A stretch of DNA of 64,000 nucleotides from Flavobacterium succinicans (GTDB lineage Bacteria; Bacteroidota; Bacteroidia; Flavobacteriales; Flavobacteriaceae). The notes under the pieces are model-generated. The model made no database searches, was not told where the DNA came from, and worked only from the letters and a program-made list of their open reading frames with translations. Location: the NCBI RefSeq assembly GCF_001662485.1, contig NZ_JMTM01000017.1:1-64000 (forward strand), written 5' to 3'. A program made the position numbers and the translations under genes. Positions 1-9,299 of this stretch are shown here, piece by piece; the first letter of the stretch is position 1; the number at the start of each line of letters is the position of its first letter.

Positions 1-474
<474 letters not shown>

Positions 475-524
475 CTTAGTCTATTAATAAAATTACCTTT
501 AATTACCTTTATAATAAAGCAAAA

Positions 525-558
525 AAAAAGGCTGTCTAATATTTAAGACAGCCTTTTT
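525..558 (-). terminator. Rho-independent terminator of the DUF4369 lipoprotein gene
   Basis: A 13-bp perfect stem (525-537 with 546-558; GC-rich core GGCTGTCT) and an 8-base loop. It has an A run on one side and a T run on the other, so it can work in both directions. It lies 15 bases past the stop of the minus-strand gene. Confidence 0.85.
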
Positions 559-573
559 GGTTGGTAAAAAAAA

Positions 574-1284
574 TTATTCCTGTTTTTTTATATCATTTAC
601 AAATTTGGTTAATTTTTTTCCATATAAAGATTGAGCTACTTTTGGAGTCATTGATTTTTGTATCGTATCTAAAAATTTGATGTTGATGTCATAAATTTCA
701 GAAAGAGCAATGTAAGGAGCTACTTCATGGTCTTTGTGGTTTACCGCAAAATTAGTAGCATATAGATATCTTCTTTTTATATTTGACTCTTCTTTGACTT
801 TTAAACTGTCTAATTTTTTAATGTTTTTGAATTTTGTAGCTTTAAATTTTTGTTCAATAATATTTAAATTTTCATCTTTAAATTGGGAATTTATTTTTAC
901 AAATTCTTCATATAAATCATGGTTTTCTGAGCCTGTAATCTTTGCTCCATAAAGAAAACTGTCAAGATTAGTCTCAATATTGATGTTTCCTGGTTCAGCA
1001 AAGAATAGTAGATTGTTGTCTAGGGAATTCGAAACGCCTCTGTTTAAAGACAAATAAAACATTTCTGGTGATTCTAACGGGATATTTGTTTCAAATTTAG
1101 AGTCTCCTTCAATTTTAATGGAATCGATAGTGATAAGCGTGGTGTCTTTTAAACGTTGAATGTATAAGGTTCCTTTTTTTAATCCTACTACATTTCCAGT
1201 TAGATGCAAGTTGTTTTTTGATTCGTTTTTAGTACAGGCAATTATTGATGTTAATGCTACTAGAGCTAAAATAGTTTTTTTCAT
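574..1284 (-). CDS. DUF4369-type lipoprotein
   Basis: A predicted lipoprotein of 236 aa. The start is placed at the ATG at 1284, because translation then opens directly with a lipoprotein signal (MKKTILALVALTSIIAC) ending in the lipobox cysteine; an upstream in-frame start would add seven polar residues. After the cysteine comes a beta-rich region (ligand-free 'HLTGNVVGLKKGTLYIQRL' type) resembling the DUF4369 domain that in Bacteroidota often precedes a thioredoxin domain. No CxxC or thioredoxin fold is visible, so this is a stand-alone DUF4369 protein. The C-terminal half is lysine-rich and helical. It is monocistronic with its own terminator. Function unknown; probably membrane-anchored on the periplasmic side. 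Confidence 0.75.
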   Translation of the reverse strand: MKKTILALVALTSIIACTKNESKNNLHLTGNVVGLKKGTLYIQRLKDTTLITIDSIKIEGDSKFETNIPLESPEMFYLSLNRGVSNSLDNNLLFFAEPGNINIETNLDSFLYGAKITGSENHDLYEEFVKINSQFKDENLNIIEQKFKATKFKNIKKLDSLKVKEESNIKRRYLYATNFAVNHKDHEVAPYIALSEIYDINIKFLDTIQKSMTPKVAQSLYGKKLTKFVNDIKKQE

Positions 1285-1356
1285 TTGAATTTTAATTTGT
1301 CGCAAAATAAAGAAAAATGTTGAATTGCTATACTATCTATGCCTTAAATTAAAAAA

Positions 1357-1387
1357 AAATCCCAATCTATTTCTAAATTGGGATTGT
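1357..1387 (-). terminator. Terminator of the M61 peptidase gene
   Basis: Stem AATCCCAAT / ATTGGGATT (1359-1367 with 1377-1385) next to an A run that becomes a U run on the minus-strand transcript. It lies about 20 bases past the minus-strand stop at 1406. Confidence 0.8.
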
Positions 1388-1405
1388 AGTATTTTTGAAA
1401 ATTGA

Positions 1406-3265
1406 TTATCCTTTTAACCACGCTTCATTTAATGCTTTTTTAGTAACATTAGAAGCAGTTAAACTTTCTTTTTCTTCGTAAGGTAAAGTAACTTTTCCTG
1501 TAATGGTTTCTTCTTTTTCAGCTCTTTTTATTTTTAAAGTGATGGTGTCATTTTCTTTCCATTCTTGACTCGTTGTTATCAATTCAAATATGTTTTCTTT
1601 ACTATACGATTTATTGTTAATAGCTATAATTACGTCTCCTCCTTTTAATGATAAGCCTTTAAAGAATTCGTTTAATTCAACATTAGGTAAAATTGAAATT
1701 TCGCCTGTTTGTGGATTTATAGTGATATAGGGTTTTTGTCCTTTTAAAAATATTCCTCCTGGAACTTTTGTCACGGATTTTGTAACTCCTACTTTAGCTA
1801 AAAAAACATCATATGGGATTGGTGTTGGACCAGCTACATATGTTTTAAGGAATTCACCAACTTCAGGGTAGGTTAAAGAGACAATTTTATCAAATAATTC
1901 ATTGTCATCAAATGCTTTGTTAACTCCATATTCATTTGAAAGTTTATGCATTAGGTCAAGGATTCCTCTTTTTCCTTCAGATTTTTCACGGATGATGATA
2001 TCGATACACATTCCAATTAACGCCCCTTTTTGATAGACATTTAGATATTGTTCTTTGTAGGGTTCTTGAAGTACGTTAGCACTCATGGTGGTGAATGGCA
2101 TAGTGTCATTCATTCTTTTAGACTGTTCTATTTTGTCTGCTATTCTTTCGTAAAACTCCTCTTCGGTTATTAATCCTTGATTGATTTGGAATAAATTAGC
2201 AAAATATTCAGTCACTCCTTCATACATCCACAGATGTTCTGACATTTTTGGTGTATTGTAATCAAAATACTGTATCTCTTTTGAATGTATAGTTAATGGG
2301 GTTACAATATGAAAGAATTCATGCGAAACTACATCTTTCATTTGTTCTTGAAGCATTTTAGCAGGAATTGTTTCGGGCATTACTACTGTTGTTGCTGTTG
2401 GATGTTCTAGGGCTCCGAAACCTTTAGCATCGCTGGGTTTCATGCTTGATAAATACAAAAGAACGGTGTATTTTTTATTTGCATTGATTTTTCCTAAAAA
2501 TGTTTTTTGGGCAATCATCATTTTCTTCATCTCTGGTGTGATGCTCTCTGCGGTCACTTTTCCGTTAGGGGAAAAAACTGCAATTGTGATATCCATTCCA
2601 TCAACCGTAAAGGTGGTGTAATCAGGTTTTGAATACATTACAGGATTCTCTACTAATTCGCCATAGCGGGAAACAATAAATTCGTCAGAATCATTTTTAG
2701 CATCCATATCAATCATAGAAGTAGCTCCCCAAAGTGTTTCCGGATGGGTGATGTTTACTTTGTATGGTATTTCTTTTTTGTCTTGAAAATAGCCTACAAA
2801 TCCATGCATGTTTATCATAAAATTGGTTCCTGCCTCAATGTTTGTTCCTGCTGGAGAAAAAATATCTTCTTGACCAAAACCACTTCCTTTTTCGGTGTCA
2901 TAGGTGTCGTTTACTAAGTAAGTTATTTTATTTAATTTCTTAGCCGATTGAATGGACCAAGTATTTTCGTCTGTTTTGTTTACTTCTAAAACTGCTCCTT
3001 TTTCGTCAAATGCTTTAAAATCTTCTATATAACGACCGTAATTGTCATTGGAATAGGTTCCAGGAACGATTTTAGGGATGCTATACGTAATTATATCGGA
3101 ATTGATTTTTGGTGCATAAACGGTTACTTGCACTTTGTCATCTTTAACATCTTTCAGGTTTATGGCTACTTTAATTTCTTGCTTAATTTTGTCCGTAGTC
3201 GAAACACTTGACTTACAGCCTAGAAGAACAGCAGCAAAAGCTAAGGATAGTATTATTTTTTTCAT
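1406..3265 (-). CDS. M61 family metallopeptidase lipoprotein with PDZ domain
   Basis: A 619-aa protein with a lipoprotein signal (cysteine at residue 17, 'LLGCKSS'). It carries the M61 (glycyl aminopeptidase-like) architecture: an N-terminal beta-sandwich (about 30-200), the zinc motif HEFFH near residue 315 and the downstream glutamate in 'MYEGVTEYFA' near 348, and a C-terminal PDZ-like domain (about 500-590, 'LSLKGGDVIIAINNKSY'). Family members cut short N-terminal residues from peptides in the periplasm or at the envelope. All catalytic residues are present. Flanked by terminators on both sides, so transcribed alone. The exact substrate cannot be read from sequence. Confidence 0.9.
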   Translation of the reverse strand: MKKIILSLAFAAVLLGCKSSVSTTDKIKQEIKVAINLKDVKDDKVQVTVYAPKINSDIITYSIPKIVPGTYSNDNYGRYIEDFKAFDEKGAVLEVNKTDENTWSIQSAKKLNKITYLVNDTYDTEKGSGFGQEDIFSPAGTNIEAGTNFMINMHGFVGYFQDKKEIPYKVNITHPETLWGATSMIDMDAKNDSDEFIVSRYGELVENPVMYSKPDYTTFTVDGMDITIAVFSPNGKVTAESITPEMKKMMIAQKTFLGKINANKKYTVLLYLSSMKPSDAKGFGALEHPTATTVVMPETIPAKMLQEQMKDVVSHEFFHIVTPLTIHSKEIQYFDYNTPKMSEHLWMYEGVTEYFANLFQINQGLITEEEFYERIADKIEQSKRMNDTMPFTTMSANVLQEPYKEQYLNVYQKGALIGMCIDIIIREKSEGKRGILDLMHKLSNEYGVNKAFDDNELFDKIVSLTYPEVGEFLKTYVAGPTPIPYDVFLAKVGVTKSVTKVPGGIFLKGQKPYITINPQTGEISILPNVELNEFFKGLSLKGGDVIIAINNKSYSKENIFELITTSQEWKENDTITLKIKRAEKEETITGKVTLPYEEKESLTASNVTKKALNEAWLKG

Positions 3266-3351
3266 GTTTTTTTGTTTACGTTTTACGTTAGACTATAAAA
3301 TAATGTAATTGTTACATTGCATCATAAATAGCTCTGTTTTTTTGGGATTCA

Positions 3352-3380
3352 ATAAAAAACTCCTACTAAAAGCAGGAGTT
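3352..3380 (-). terminator. Terminator of the DUF2805 gene
   Basis: Hairpin with arms AACTCCT / AGGAGTT (3358-3364 with 3374-3380), next to an A run that gives U residues on the minus-strand RNA. It lies 10 bases beyond the stop at 3390. Confidence 0.75.
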
Positions 3381-3389
3381 GATATGGTA

Positions 3390-3671
3390 TTAATCTAATT
3401 TGTTTTTAAAGTAATATTTGCCATCTAAATCTTCATCAAAATCATCAATTTTTACTGGTTTTGGTTTTGGCTTACTTGCAATTGCTTTCTTTTTCCACAT
3501 TTCGTATTTTTCAGCAGGCATTTTCTTTTTCATAAATTCTAACACTTCTTTTTCAGAAAGTCCGAATTCTTTTTTAATTATTTCGAAAGGATTTCTTTCT
3601 TCTAAGGCCAATGTAACAAGCTTTTCTGTTTGTTCCCAATTCAATTCTTTGCGGTTACTCTTTTTCATCAC
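3390..3671 (-). CDS. Small TIGR03643/DUF2805-like protein
   Basis: A 93-aa basic protein. The N-terminal two thirds (residues 8-65) resemble the DUF2805/TIGR03643 family, a short helical, HTH-like domain ('LNWEQTEKLVTLALEERNPF', 'FGLSEKEVLEFMK'). The tail is low-complexity (KPKPKPVKIDDFDEDLDG). Family members are small cytosolic proteins with no established function. The second Met is an equally plausible start. It has its own terminator and no close upstream partner. Confidence 0.8.
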   Translation of the reverse strand: MMKKSNRKELNWEQTEKLVTLALEERNPFEIIKKEFGLSEKEVLEFMKKKMPAEKYEMWKKKAIASKPKPKPVKIDDFDEDLDGKYYFKNKLD

Positions 3672-3786
3672 ATGAAAATTAATTCAAAATTTGGTGTTAA
3701 TGATTAATAAAATAGATCTCTAATGATATACCAATATTAATAAAAATAACAATTACTTTGATTAAAATGCTATTTTTTTTTGCTCC

Positions 3787-4614
3787 TTAATCTATTTCTG
3801 GCGACCTGTGTTTTTGAAAAGGAATATTTAATAAGTTTTTTAACTCATTGTGTTCTTTTGGATCTTGATGTGTGTCGATTCCGTAAATTATTTCTTCTCT
3901 CGACATAGTTTTGAATGTACCAAACAATCGATCCCAAACAGAAAAAATGTTCCCGTAATTGCTGTCTGTATAGGGTAATTTGTAATGATGGTGTATTTTG
4001 TGCATGTCTGGAGAGACAATAAAATAGCTTAAGAGTTTGTCTAATTTTGGTGGTAAAGCAATATTAGCATGATTAAACTGCGTCGCCACAACCGATAATG
4101 TTTGGTACAAGAAAACCATCCACATTGGACTACCCACAATAAAAACGCCCAACAAGGTAAAAGCAAAACGGATCACACTTTCGCCAGGATGATGCCTGTT
4201 GGCTGTTGTAGTATCAATCCAGGTATCTGTATGGTGAATCAGATGAAAACGCCATAAGACTTTTGTTCGATGTTCGATAAGATGAACTAGATAAGCTCCA
4301 ATTAAATCCAATAAGAGTAATCCAATAATAGTATACAACCACAGGGACATTTCTGGAAGGATTTGAAGGATTCCAAAATCATTTTTGATGGTCCAATCAG
4401 CTGTTTTTAATAGAAGATAGGCCAAACAAAAATTGATTACTATCGTTGTTAAAGTAAAAAAGATGTTAATGCTAGCATGTTGCCATTTTTTATATTTAAA
4501 ATTAAATAATGGAAAAGCATTTTCGATGATCCAAAAAAAAGTGATGCCCCCTACAAGGATTAAACTTCTATGTGAGGATGGAATATTTGTGAAATAAGTA
4601 ACAATTTCGTTCAT
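3787..4614 (-). CDS. Sterol desaturase / fatty acid hydroxylase family protein
   Basis: A 275-aa integral membrane protein with four or so hydrophobic segments. It shows the histidine clusters of the di-iron hydroxylase superfamily: HLIEH (111-115), HLIHH (124-128), HH at 141-142 and HKIHHH near 205-210. These ligate two irons that hydroxylate or desaturate a lipid at the membrane surface. The substrate is not predictable; Bacteroidota members may act on carotenoids, sterol-like lipids or fatty acyl chains. The gene lies 26 bases from the alkB-like gene on the same strand, so the two are probably co-transcribed. Confidence 0.9.
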   Translation of the reverse strand: MNEIVTYFTNIPSSHRSLILVGGITFFWIIENAFPLFNFKYKKWQHASINIFFTLTTIVINFCLAYLLLKTADWTIKNDFGILQILPEMSLWLYTIIGLLLLDLIGAYLVHLIEHRTKVLWRFHLIHHTDTWIDTTTANRHHPGESVIRFAFTLLGVFIVGSPMWMVFLYQTLSVVATQFNHANIALPPKLDKLLSYFIVSPDMHKIHHHYKLPYTDSNYGNIFSVWDRLFGTFKTMSREEIIYGIDTHQDPKEHNELKNLLNIPFQKHRSPEID

Positions 4615-4640
4615 AATTATTTTGGTTGAGTATTTTGGTT

Positions 4641-5243
4641 TTATTTGATAATCCTGAAAGTTAGGTTAATTCTGGGGCCTATTGGTTTAGTTGTTTTCGG
4701 AATTTGATGTTTCCAAAAATGTTGTGTTTTTCCTTTCATTAGTAGTAAACTACCATGTTCTAAAGTTAGATTTATTTTTTGATTTTTAAGATGATTATGT
4801 TTTAGTTGAAACACCCTTTCTGCACCAAGGCTCAGTGAGGCTATGATTGGGTTTATTCCTAATTCTTTCTCATTATCAGCATGCCAGCCGTTACTGTCTT
4901 TGCCGTCTCGGTAATAATTGAGTAATACCGTAGAGTAAATTGTTTGAGTTGCTTTTTCTACTTTTTCTTTGATCGCCAAAAGAAGGGAAGACCAAGTATG
5001 TGGATTCATAGTCAGATTTGAGTAGGAATAGGATTTTCCTTCGTTACCAAACAGAGCTGTTAATCTTGGTTGTAGATACACTTTCCCATAGACTTTGATG
5101 TCGTCCTGTTGCCAAGGAATTTCTTTTTGTAATGCGTCAAATAGGATGGCTGCTTCTTCGTTTGAGAAGAAATTAGGGTAATAACTAATGGATGCATCAG
5201 GAACATCAAAAATAATGGGTTCAGAATCAAAAAGGGATTTCAT
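4641..5243 (-). CDS. AlkB-like Fe(II)/2-oxoglutarate dioxygenase
   Basis: A 200-aa protein of the AlkB/ALKBH2-type 2OG-Fe(II) oxygenase family, which oxidatively removes alkyl groups from damaged DNA or RNA bases. Iron ligands H121, D123 (in 'GWHADNE') and H179 are present, as are the 2-oxoglutarate-binding arginines in 'RINLTFR' (191-197). The length fits the short AlkB class. It lies directly upstream of the hydroxylase gene in transcription order. Activity in repair is inferred from the family. Confidence 0.92.
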   Translation of the reverse strand: MKSLFDSEPIIFDVPDASISYYPNFFSNEEAAILFDALQKEIPWQQDDIKVYGKVYLQPRLTALFGNEGKSYSYSNLTMNPHTWSSLLLAIKEKVEKATQTIYSTVLLNYYRDGKDSNGWHADNEKELGINPIIASLSLGAERVFQLKHNHLKNQKINLTLEHGSLLLMKGKTQHFWKHQIPKTTKPIGPRINLTFRIIK

Positions 5244-5255
5244 TTGGTAAAAATA

Positions 5256-5294
5256 AAGAGAAAAAGAACATCAATTTTGTTCTTTTTCTCTTTT
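5256..5294 (-). terminator. Terminator of the aquaporin gene
   Basis: A perfect 15-bp stem (5256-5270 with 5278-5292) with a 7-base loop, rich in A/T but containing GAACA/TGTTC. The flanking A/T runs make it bidirectional. It separates the aquaporin gene from alkB. Confidence 0.8.
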
Positions 5295-5309
5295 AATTAT
5301 AGACTCATT

Positions 5310-6017
5310 TTAAGCTTCAGAATGATTTTGAAGTAGATTTTTATAGATGAAACCAGCTGCAATGGCTCCTAAAATTGGTGCAACCCAAAATAACCATACC
5401 TGTCCCAAAGGTTCTCCTCCAACGAAAATAGCTTGTGATAATGAACGAGCAGGATTCACAGAAGTATTGGTAATTGGAATACTGATTAAATGAATTAATG
5501 TCAACGCTAAACCAATGGCTACTCCAGCAAATTTGCCATTTGCAAATTTATCGGTTGCGCCAAGAATTACTAATAAAAAGAAAAGAGTTAGTACAAACTC
5601 TGTGATAAATGCAGCTTGCATAGAATAACCATCTGGCGAGAAAGCTCCAAAACCGTTAGAAGCAAAAGCTCCTGCTTTGGTATTGTCAATCATAAAGCCT
5701 GCTTTTCCAGAAGCAATCGTGTACAATGTTCCTGCTGCTGCAATTGCGCCAACACATTGTGCGATGATGTAAGGAACCAAATCTTTAGTTGAAAATCGGC
5801 CACCAGCCCATAAACCAAATGAGACGGCGGGATTAAAGTGTCCGCCAGAAATGTGACCAACGGCATAAGCCATTGTTAGTACTGTTAATCCAAAAGCTAG
5901 AGCAACTCCGGCAAAGCCAATACCCAAATTAGGTATTCCAGCAGCGAATAAAGCGCTCCCACATCCTCCGAAAACAAGCCAAAATGTTCCAAAAAATTCT
6001 GCAAATAGTTTTTTCAT
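5310..6017 (-). CDS. aqpZ: Aquaporin Z-like water channel
   Basis: A 235-aa major intrinsic protein with six membrane spans and both pore loops: NPA at 62-64 ('[10 protein letters not shown]') and NPAR at 188-191. The selectivity-filter positions read F42, H176, T185 and R191, the pattern of water-specific AqpZ rather than glycerol facilitators. It therefore most likely lets water cross the inner membrane passively during osmotic change. Full length for the family. A DoxX-like gene lies 49 bases upstream on the same strand. Confidence 0.95.
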   Translation of the reverse strand: MKKLFAEFFGTFWLVFGGCGSALFAAGIPNLGIGFAGVALAFGLTVLTMAYAVGHISGGHFNPAVSFGLWAGGRFSTKDLVPYIIAQCVGAIAAAGTLYTIASGKAGFMIDNTKAGAFASNGFGAFSPDGYSMQAAFITEFVLTLFFLLVILGATDKFANGKFAGVAIGLALTLIHLISIPITNTSVNPARSLSQAIFVGGEPLGQVWLFWVAPILGAIAAGFIYKNLLQNHSEA

Positions 6018-6066
6018 AAGTATTTAGTTTTTATTGGTTACTAATTTGTTGTGAATTCTTAAAAAA

Positions 6067-6423
6067 TTATAAAGTATAAGTGTAAGCCCAATACATCAAT
6101 AGGAATTGTAAGGGCAAACGAAGATATAAAACCCATTTTGGGAGTCCCATACTTGCTTTTGGGTTGGTCAACATGAAAATATGTGTTGGAAAGACAGCAA
6201 TTAGCAACAAGATAACTCCCCAAGCAGCATAGCGGGAAATAGCAGGAATTAGCAGTGAAATTCCTAAAGCAATTTCCATAACTCCAGATAAAATGTTTAA
6301 TAATGAGGAGTTTGGAAGATAAGAAGGAATGATCTTTTGATATAAACGAGGGACTCTAAAATGATTGGCACCAGCAATTATATAGAGAATAGCCATTACA
6401 TACAGATGCCAAAGTGAATTCAT
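6067..6423 (-). CDS. DoxX-like membrane protein
   Basis: A 118-aa protein of four hydrophobic helices with the DoxX/DoxD-like pattern ('HFRVPRLYQKIIPSYLPNSSLLNILSGVMEIALG'-type region, residues 20-55). This family of small inner-membrane proteins is loosely linked to respiratory or thiosulfate-related electron transfer, but most members have no proven role. It may share a transcript with the aquaporin gene 49 bases downstream. Confidence 0.8.
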   Translation of the reverse strand: MNSLWHLYVMAILYIIAGANHFRVPRLYQKIIPSYLPNSSLLNILSGVMEIALGISLLIPAISRYAAWGVILLLIAVFPTHIFMLTNPKASMGLPKWVLYLRLPLQFLLMYWAYTYTL

Positions 6424-6498
6424 AACAAGGTTGTTTGTTACGAATTTATAAAAAATTTAACAGTTTGATGATGTTATTGAGAAATATTTTGGGTTTGG

Positions 6499-7392
6499 TT
6501 ATTTTTTAGAAGCATTCGTATTCATGATGATAATGGCCACAATGATCAAAACGATTCCAAACCATTGTAGAAAGCTTACTTCTTCATTCAGTAGAACGTA
6601 AGCCATTGTAACAGAAACGGGTAATTCAAGGGCGGAAACGATACTACCAAGCCCAATTCCAGTAAGAGGAAAACCAGCATTCATCAACAAAGGCGGAATA
6701 ATGGTTCCGAAAAGAGCCAAAATAATTCCCCATTTCATAAAAATACCCATTTGAAAAGGACCTACTTGTGTGAAAAAGCTAAAAGCAAATACAATAATAG
6801 CACCACCCAAAAGCATATATAGACTTCGTTGTGCCGATGAAATATGATTTGCAATATGATTTGCAGTAAACATAGTAGCGGTAAAAGATGCAGCAGCTAG
6901 TAAGCCTAGTCCTATTCCTCTCCAATCTAAAGAAGCTGTTGTGGCCATTACATTGGTCGCCAAAAAAGTTCCTGTTAATACTATAGCCACTGCGATTATT
7001 TTTTTGAGCGCTGGAAGTTTTTTGTCGATGGCCATCTCCACAACAACCCCCATCCAAACGGTTTGCATTAATAGCACAATAGCAATTGAAACAGGAATAT
7101 ATTTTACAGCTAAGTAATAGAAAACACTGGTCATACCAAGTGAAGTACCAGCAATGATAAGCTGGAAAATATTTTTTGAAGTTGCTTTTACAACTGTGTT
7201 TCCTTTTTTGTTTTTTTGAAATAAATTAATCAATAACATACCAAGAATACCAAGAACGAATTGAGCCGAGGTAACTTCTGGAGTAGAATATCCTTCATCG
7301 TAAGCCATTTTTACAAAAGTAGCCAACATACCATAACTAGTAGCGCCTAGCCCTACCAAAAAAACTCCTTTTAATACTTGATTCTTTGTCAT
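6499..7392 (-). CDS. EamA/DMT-family transporter
   Basis: A 297-aa protein with about ten transmembrane helices forming two EamA repeats (residues about 5-135 and 150-290), the drug/metabolite transporter fold. The substrate is not predictable. I place the start at the ATG at 7392, because the upstream in-frame TTG (7416) falls inside the -7 promoter box at 7414-7421. It stands alone on the minus strand. Confidence 0.88.
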   Translation of the reverse strand: MTKNQVLKGVFLVGLGATSYGMLATFVKMAYDEGYSTPEVTSAQFVLGILGMLLINLFQKNKKGNTVVKATSKNIFQLIIAGTSLGMTSVFYYLAVKYIPVSIAIVLLMQTVWMGVVVEMAIDKKLPALKKIIAVAIVLTGTFLATNVMATTASLDWRGIGLGLLAAASFTATMFTANHIANHISSAQRSLYMLLGGAIIVFAFSFFTQVGPFQMGIFMKWGIILALFGTIIPPLLMNAGFPLTGIGLGSIVSALELPVSVTMAYVLLNEEVSFLQWFGIVLIIVAIIIMNTNASKK

Positions 7393-7413
7393 TTTTAAAT
7401 TTTTAAAAGCGGG

Positions 7414-7421
7414 CAAAGATA
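7414..7421 (-). promoter_or_regulatory. -7 promoter box for the EamA gene
   Basis: TATCTTTG on the minus strand, an exact match to the Bacteroidota -7 consensus TAnnTTTG, 22 bases upstream of the ATG. No clear -33 TTG at the usual spacing. Confidence 0.6.
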
Positions 7422-7806
7422 CGCCATTTTTTTCGAAATTATGTTAAGGGAATATAAGGTTTAGCACAAACCCTGCAGCAGACAATTTTTGGTCCTATTG
7501 TTTTTAGAATCAAAATTAATTTTTGTTGTAAAAGGATTCCGCAAATACTTCTAAAATCGATTTGGTATTTTAATTTTCTTTCGCTGAAATTTTCTTGCCG
7601 TTTTGAAGCTATGAGACTAATTCAAAAAAATGAAAAATAAATATGCTTGAAGCGATTGTCTATGAGAACGTTTCAATCCTAATTTTTGAATTACTGAAGC
7701 TTGTTGAACGCCAAAAATCTAGTTGTTGCGAGCAGAGCAGTTCTTTATTATTTCTTCATGTGTTACGGTATAAGGCTTAGATAGGCTGAAATAGTTTTGT
7801 GGACAA
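7422..7806. other. Intergenic region without recognisable content
   Basis: About 385 bases between the EamA promoter and the lysR stop. No coding frame, hairpin terminator or repeat was recognised. Confidence 0.5.
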
Positions 7807-8730
7807 CTAATAAGCATTCTCCCAATCAAATTTGGTTTTGATAATTTCTTGCTTGTATTCTTCTAAAAAAGTGAGATAGGCTTTTGCAACTGGTGAGAAA
7901 TTCTTATTTTTTTGCCATATTAAATTCCATGTTGATTGTATCGGTAACCCACGTACCGGAATGATTTGAAGATTACCAGTAGTGATTTCATTTTTTATGC
8001 CAATGATAGGCATAATTGAACAGCCTAATCCTGCAATAACGGCTTGTTTTACAGCTTCATTACTGGTAAGTTCTAGTTTTTTCTTTACATTCAAATTGTT
8101 CAAACGCATGAATTGCTCCATACTTTGTCGGGTACCAGACCCCATTTCTCTCAGAATAATTGGAATGTTTTCTAAAATGTTTTTATCGTATATTTTTTCT
8201 GGAAACTCGGTAGCTGAGTTCGAAACTAGAAACAAGCGATTGGGCATTAATTCAATGCGATTAACTGTTAAGGTTTCTGGTAAAATAGAAACTAAAGAAA
8301 AATCGACTTCATTTTTTTCTAAACTTTTAATCACTTTTGATTTGTTGGTTACATCCAAAATTAACTCTACATCGGGATGCAGTTTTAAGAAATCTGCCAG
8401 AAAATAAGGCATGATATATTTACCGGTGGAAACGATAGAAATTTTAAGTCTTCCACTCAATTTTCCTTGATAGGCCTGCATTTTATAATTGATGGCGTGT
8501 ACTTCGTTGATTATTTTTTCGGCGGCTAGTACAATTTCTTTTCCAAAATCAGTCACATACAGTTTTCTGCCAATAATTTCTGTTAGTGGAATTTCAAATT
8601 GGTCCTGAAAATTTTTCAGTTGAATCGAAACCGCGGGTTGGGTTAAATGCAGTTCTTCAGCCGCTTTAGTAATACTTTGACATTGTGCTACTTTTAGAAA
8701 TACTTGTAATTGGTGGAGTGTATAATTCAT
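7807..8730 (-). CDS. LysR-family transcriptional regulator
   Basis: A 307-aa LysR-type regulator: winged HTH at residues 3-62 ('SITKAAEELHLTQPAVSIQL') and a periplasmic-binding-like effector domain from about 90 to 295. The effector domain resembles the CbbR/CmpR/CysB branch by eye ('GRLKISIVSTGKYIMPYFLADF'). It is divergent from a five-gene run that ends in tsaC and an SbtA-type bicarbonate transporter, so it may control that run; inorganic-carbon control by CbbR/CmpR relatives is known in autotrophs. The effector is unknown. Its -7 box and a dyad lie just upstream. Confidence 0.92.
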   Translation of the reverse strand: MNYTLHQLQVFLKVAQCQSITKAAEELHLTQPAVSIQLKNFQDQFEIPLTEIIGRKLYVTDFGKEIVLAAEKIINEVHAINYKMQAYQGKLSGRLKISIVSTGKYIMPYFLADFLKLHPDVELILDVTNKSKVIKSLEKNEVDFSLVSILPETLTVNRIELMPNRLFLVSNSATEFPEKIYDKNILENIPIILREMGSGTRQSMEQFMRLNNLNVKKKLELTSNEAVKQAVIAGLGCSIMPIIGIKNEITTGNLQIIPVRGLPIQSTWNLIWQKNKNFSPVAKAYLTFLEEYKQEIIKTKFDWENAY

Positions 8731-8739
8731 AAAAATATT

Positions 8740-8762
8740 TAATGATGTTCATTACAAATATA
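8740..8762 (-). promoter_or_regulatory. lysR promoter with dyad operator
   Basis: A -7 box TATATTTG on the minus strand (8755-8762) directly adjoins a perfect dyad TAATGA-TGT-TCATTA (8740-8754), so the dyad covers the expected transcription start of lysR. This position suits autorepression by the LysR protein and control of the divergent operon. Confidence 0.6.
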
Positions 8763-8815
8763 AATAAAAATTAATGACTTGGTTTATTGAATTTTGCCAC
8801 AGAAAAAATAAAATT

Positions 8816-8995
8816 ATGAACCATCAAGAATTGACATTGTTTCAAAAAGTAAAATTGACGGCAGTACTTATTGTATTAGTTGTTTTGCTTGCCTTTGCTT
8901 TTTTAGACCCTGAAAATTCCTTTTTTAGTGTCTTGTTAGTCATTGGAATTCTTTGTGGAACTCAGATGTTGAAAGATTTAAAATATAAACTTTAA
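8816..8995 (+). CDS. Small two-helix membrane protein
   Basis: A 59-aa protein starting at the ATG at 8816 (MNHQEL); an in-frame ATG 42 bases further upstream would add an unlikely polar lead. Two hydrophobic helices (about 14-30 and 36-48) and a basic tail (KDLKYKL). Not recognised. It is the first gene of a tightly packed plus-strand run: 19 bases to the next gene. Confidence 0.6.
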   Translation: MNHQELTLFQKVKLTAVLIVLVVLLAFAFLDPENSFFSVLLVIGILCGTQMLKDLKYKL

Positions 8996-9014
8996 TTTAA
9001 ATAGCTACTTTTTT

Positions 9015-9299
9015 ATGGAAAAAGACTTCCAATTTCAATTAATCGATGGAGAATTTACTCCAGCAGGAGCAGCCAAAGTGCTATTTCCTTTGATTAACAA
9101 TAAGATTAATTATCATTCTTTGGAGAGTTTTAGTAATGAAATTCGGTTTGAGAAAGATGCTACCAACTCTAAGAAGAGAATTTCAGAGTTGCAAGAAGTA
9201 CAGTTGCAAATTCAAGAATTATTAGAGAAAGCAGAAGAAAACGGATCAAAATTAAAAATCACTAGCCAGATTAAAATTGAGTTCGACGACATTAAATAG
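9015..9299 (+). CDS. Hypothetical protein
   Basis: A 94-aa soluble protein, not recognised. The C-terminal half (about 45-80) is a charged heptad-like helix (SELQEVQLQIQELLEKAEEN). No cysteines or metal motifs. Its 3' end overlaps the proposed TTG start of the DUF6671 gene by 23 bases, which suggests translational coupling. Confidence 0.65.
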   Translation: MEKDFQFQLIDGEFTPAGAAKVLFPLINNKINYHSLESFSNEIRFEKDATNSKKRISELQEVQLQIQELLEKAEENGSKLKITSQIKIEFDDIK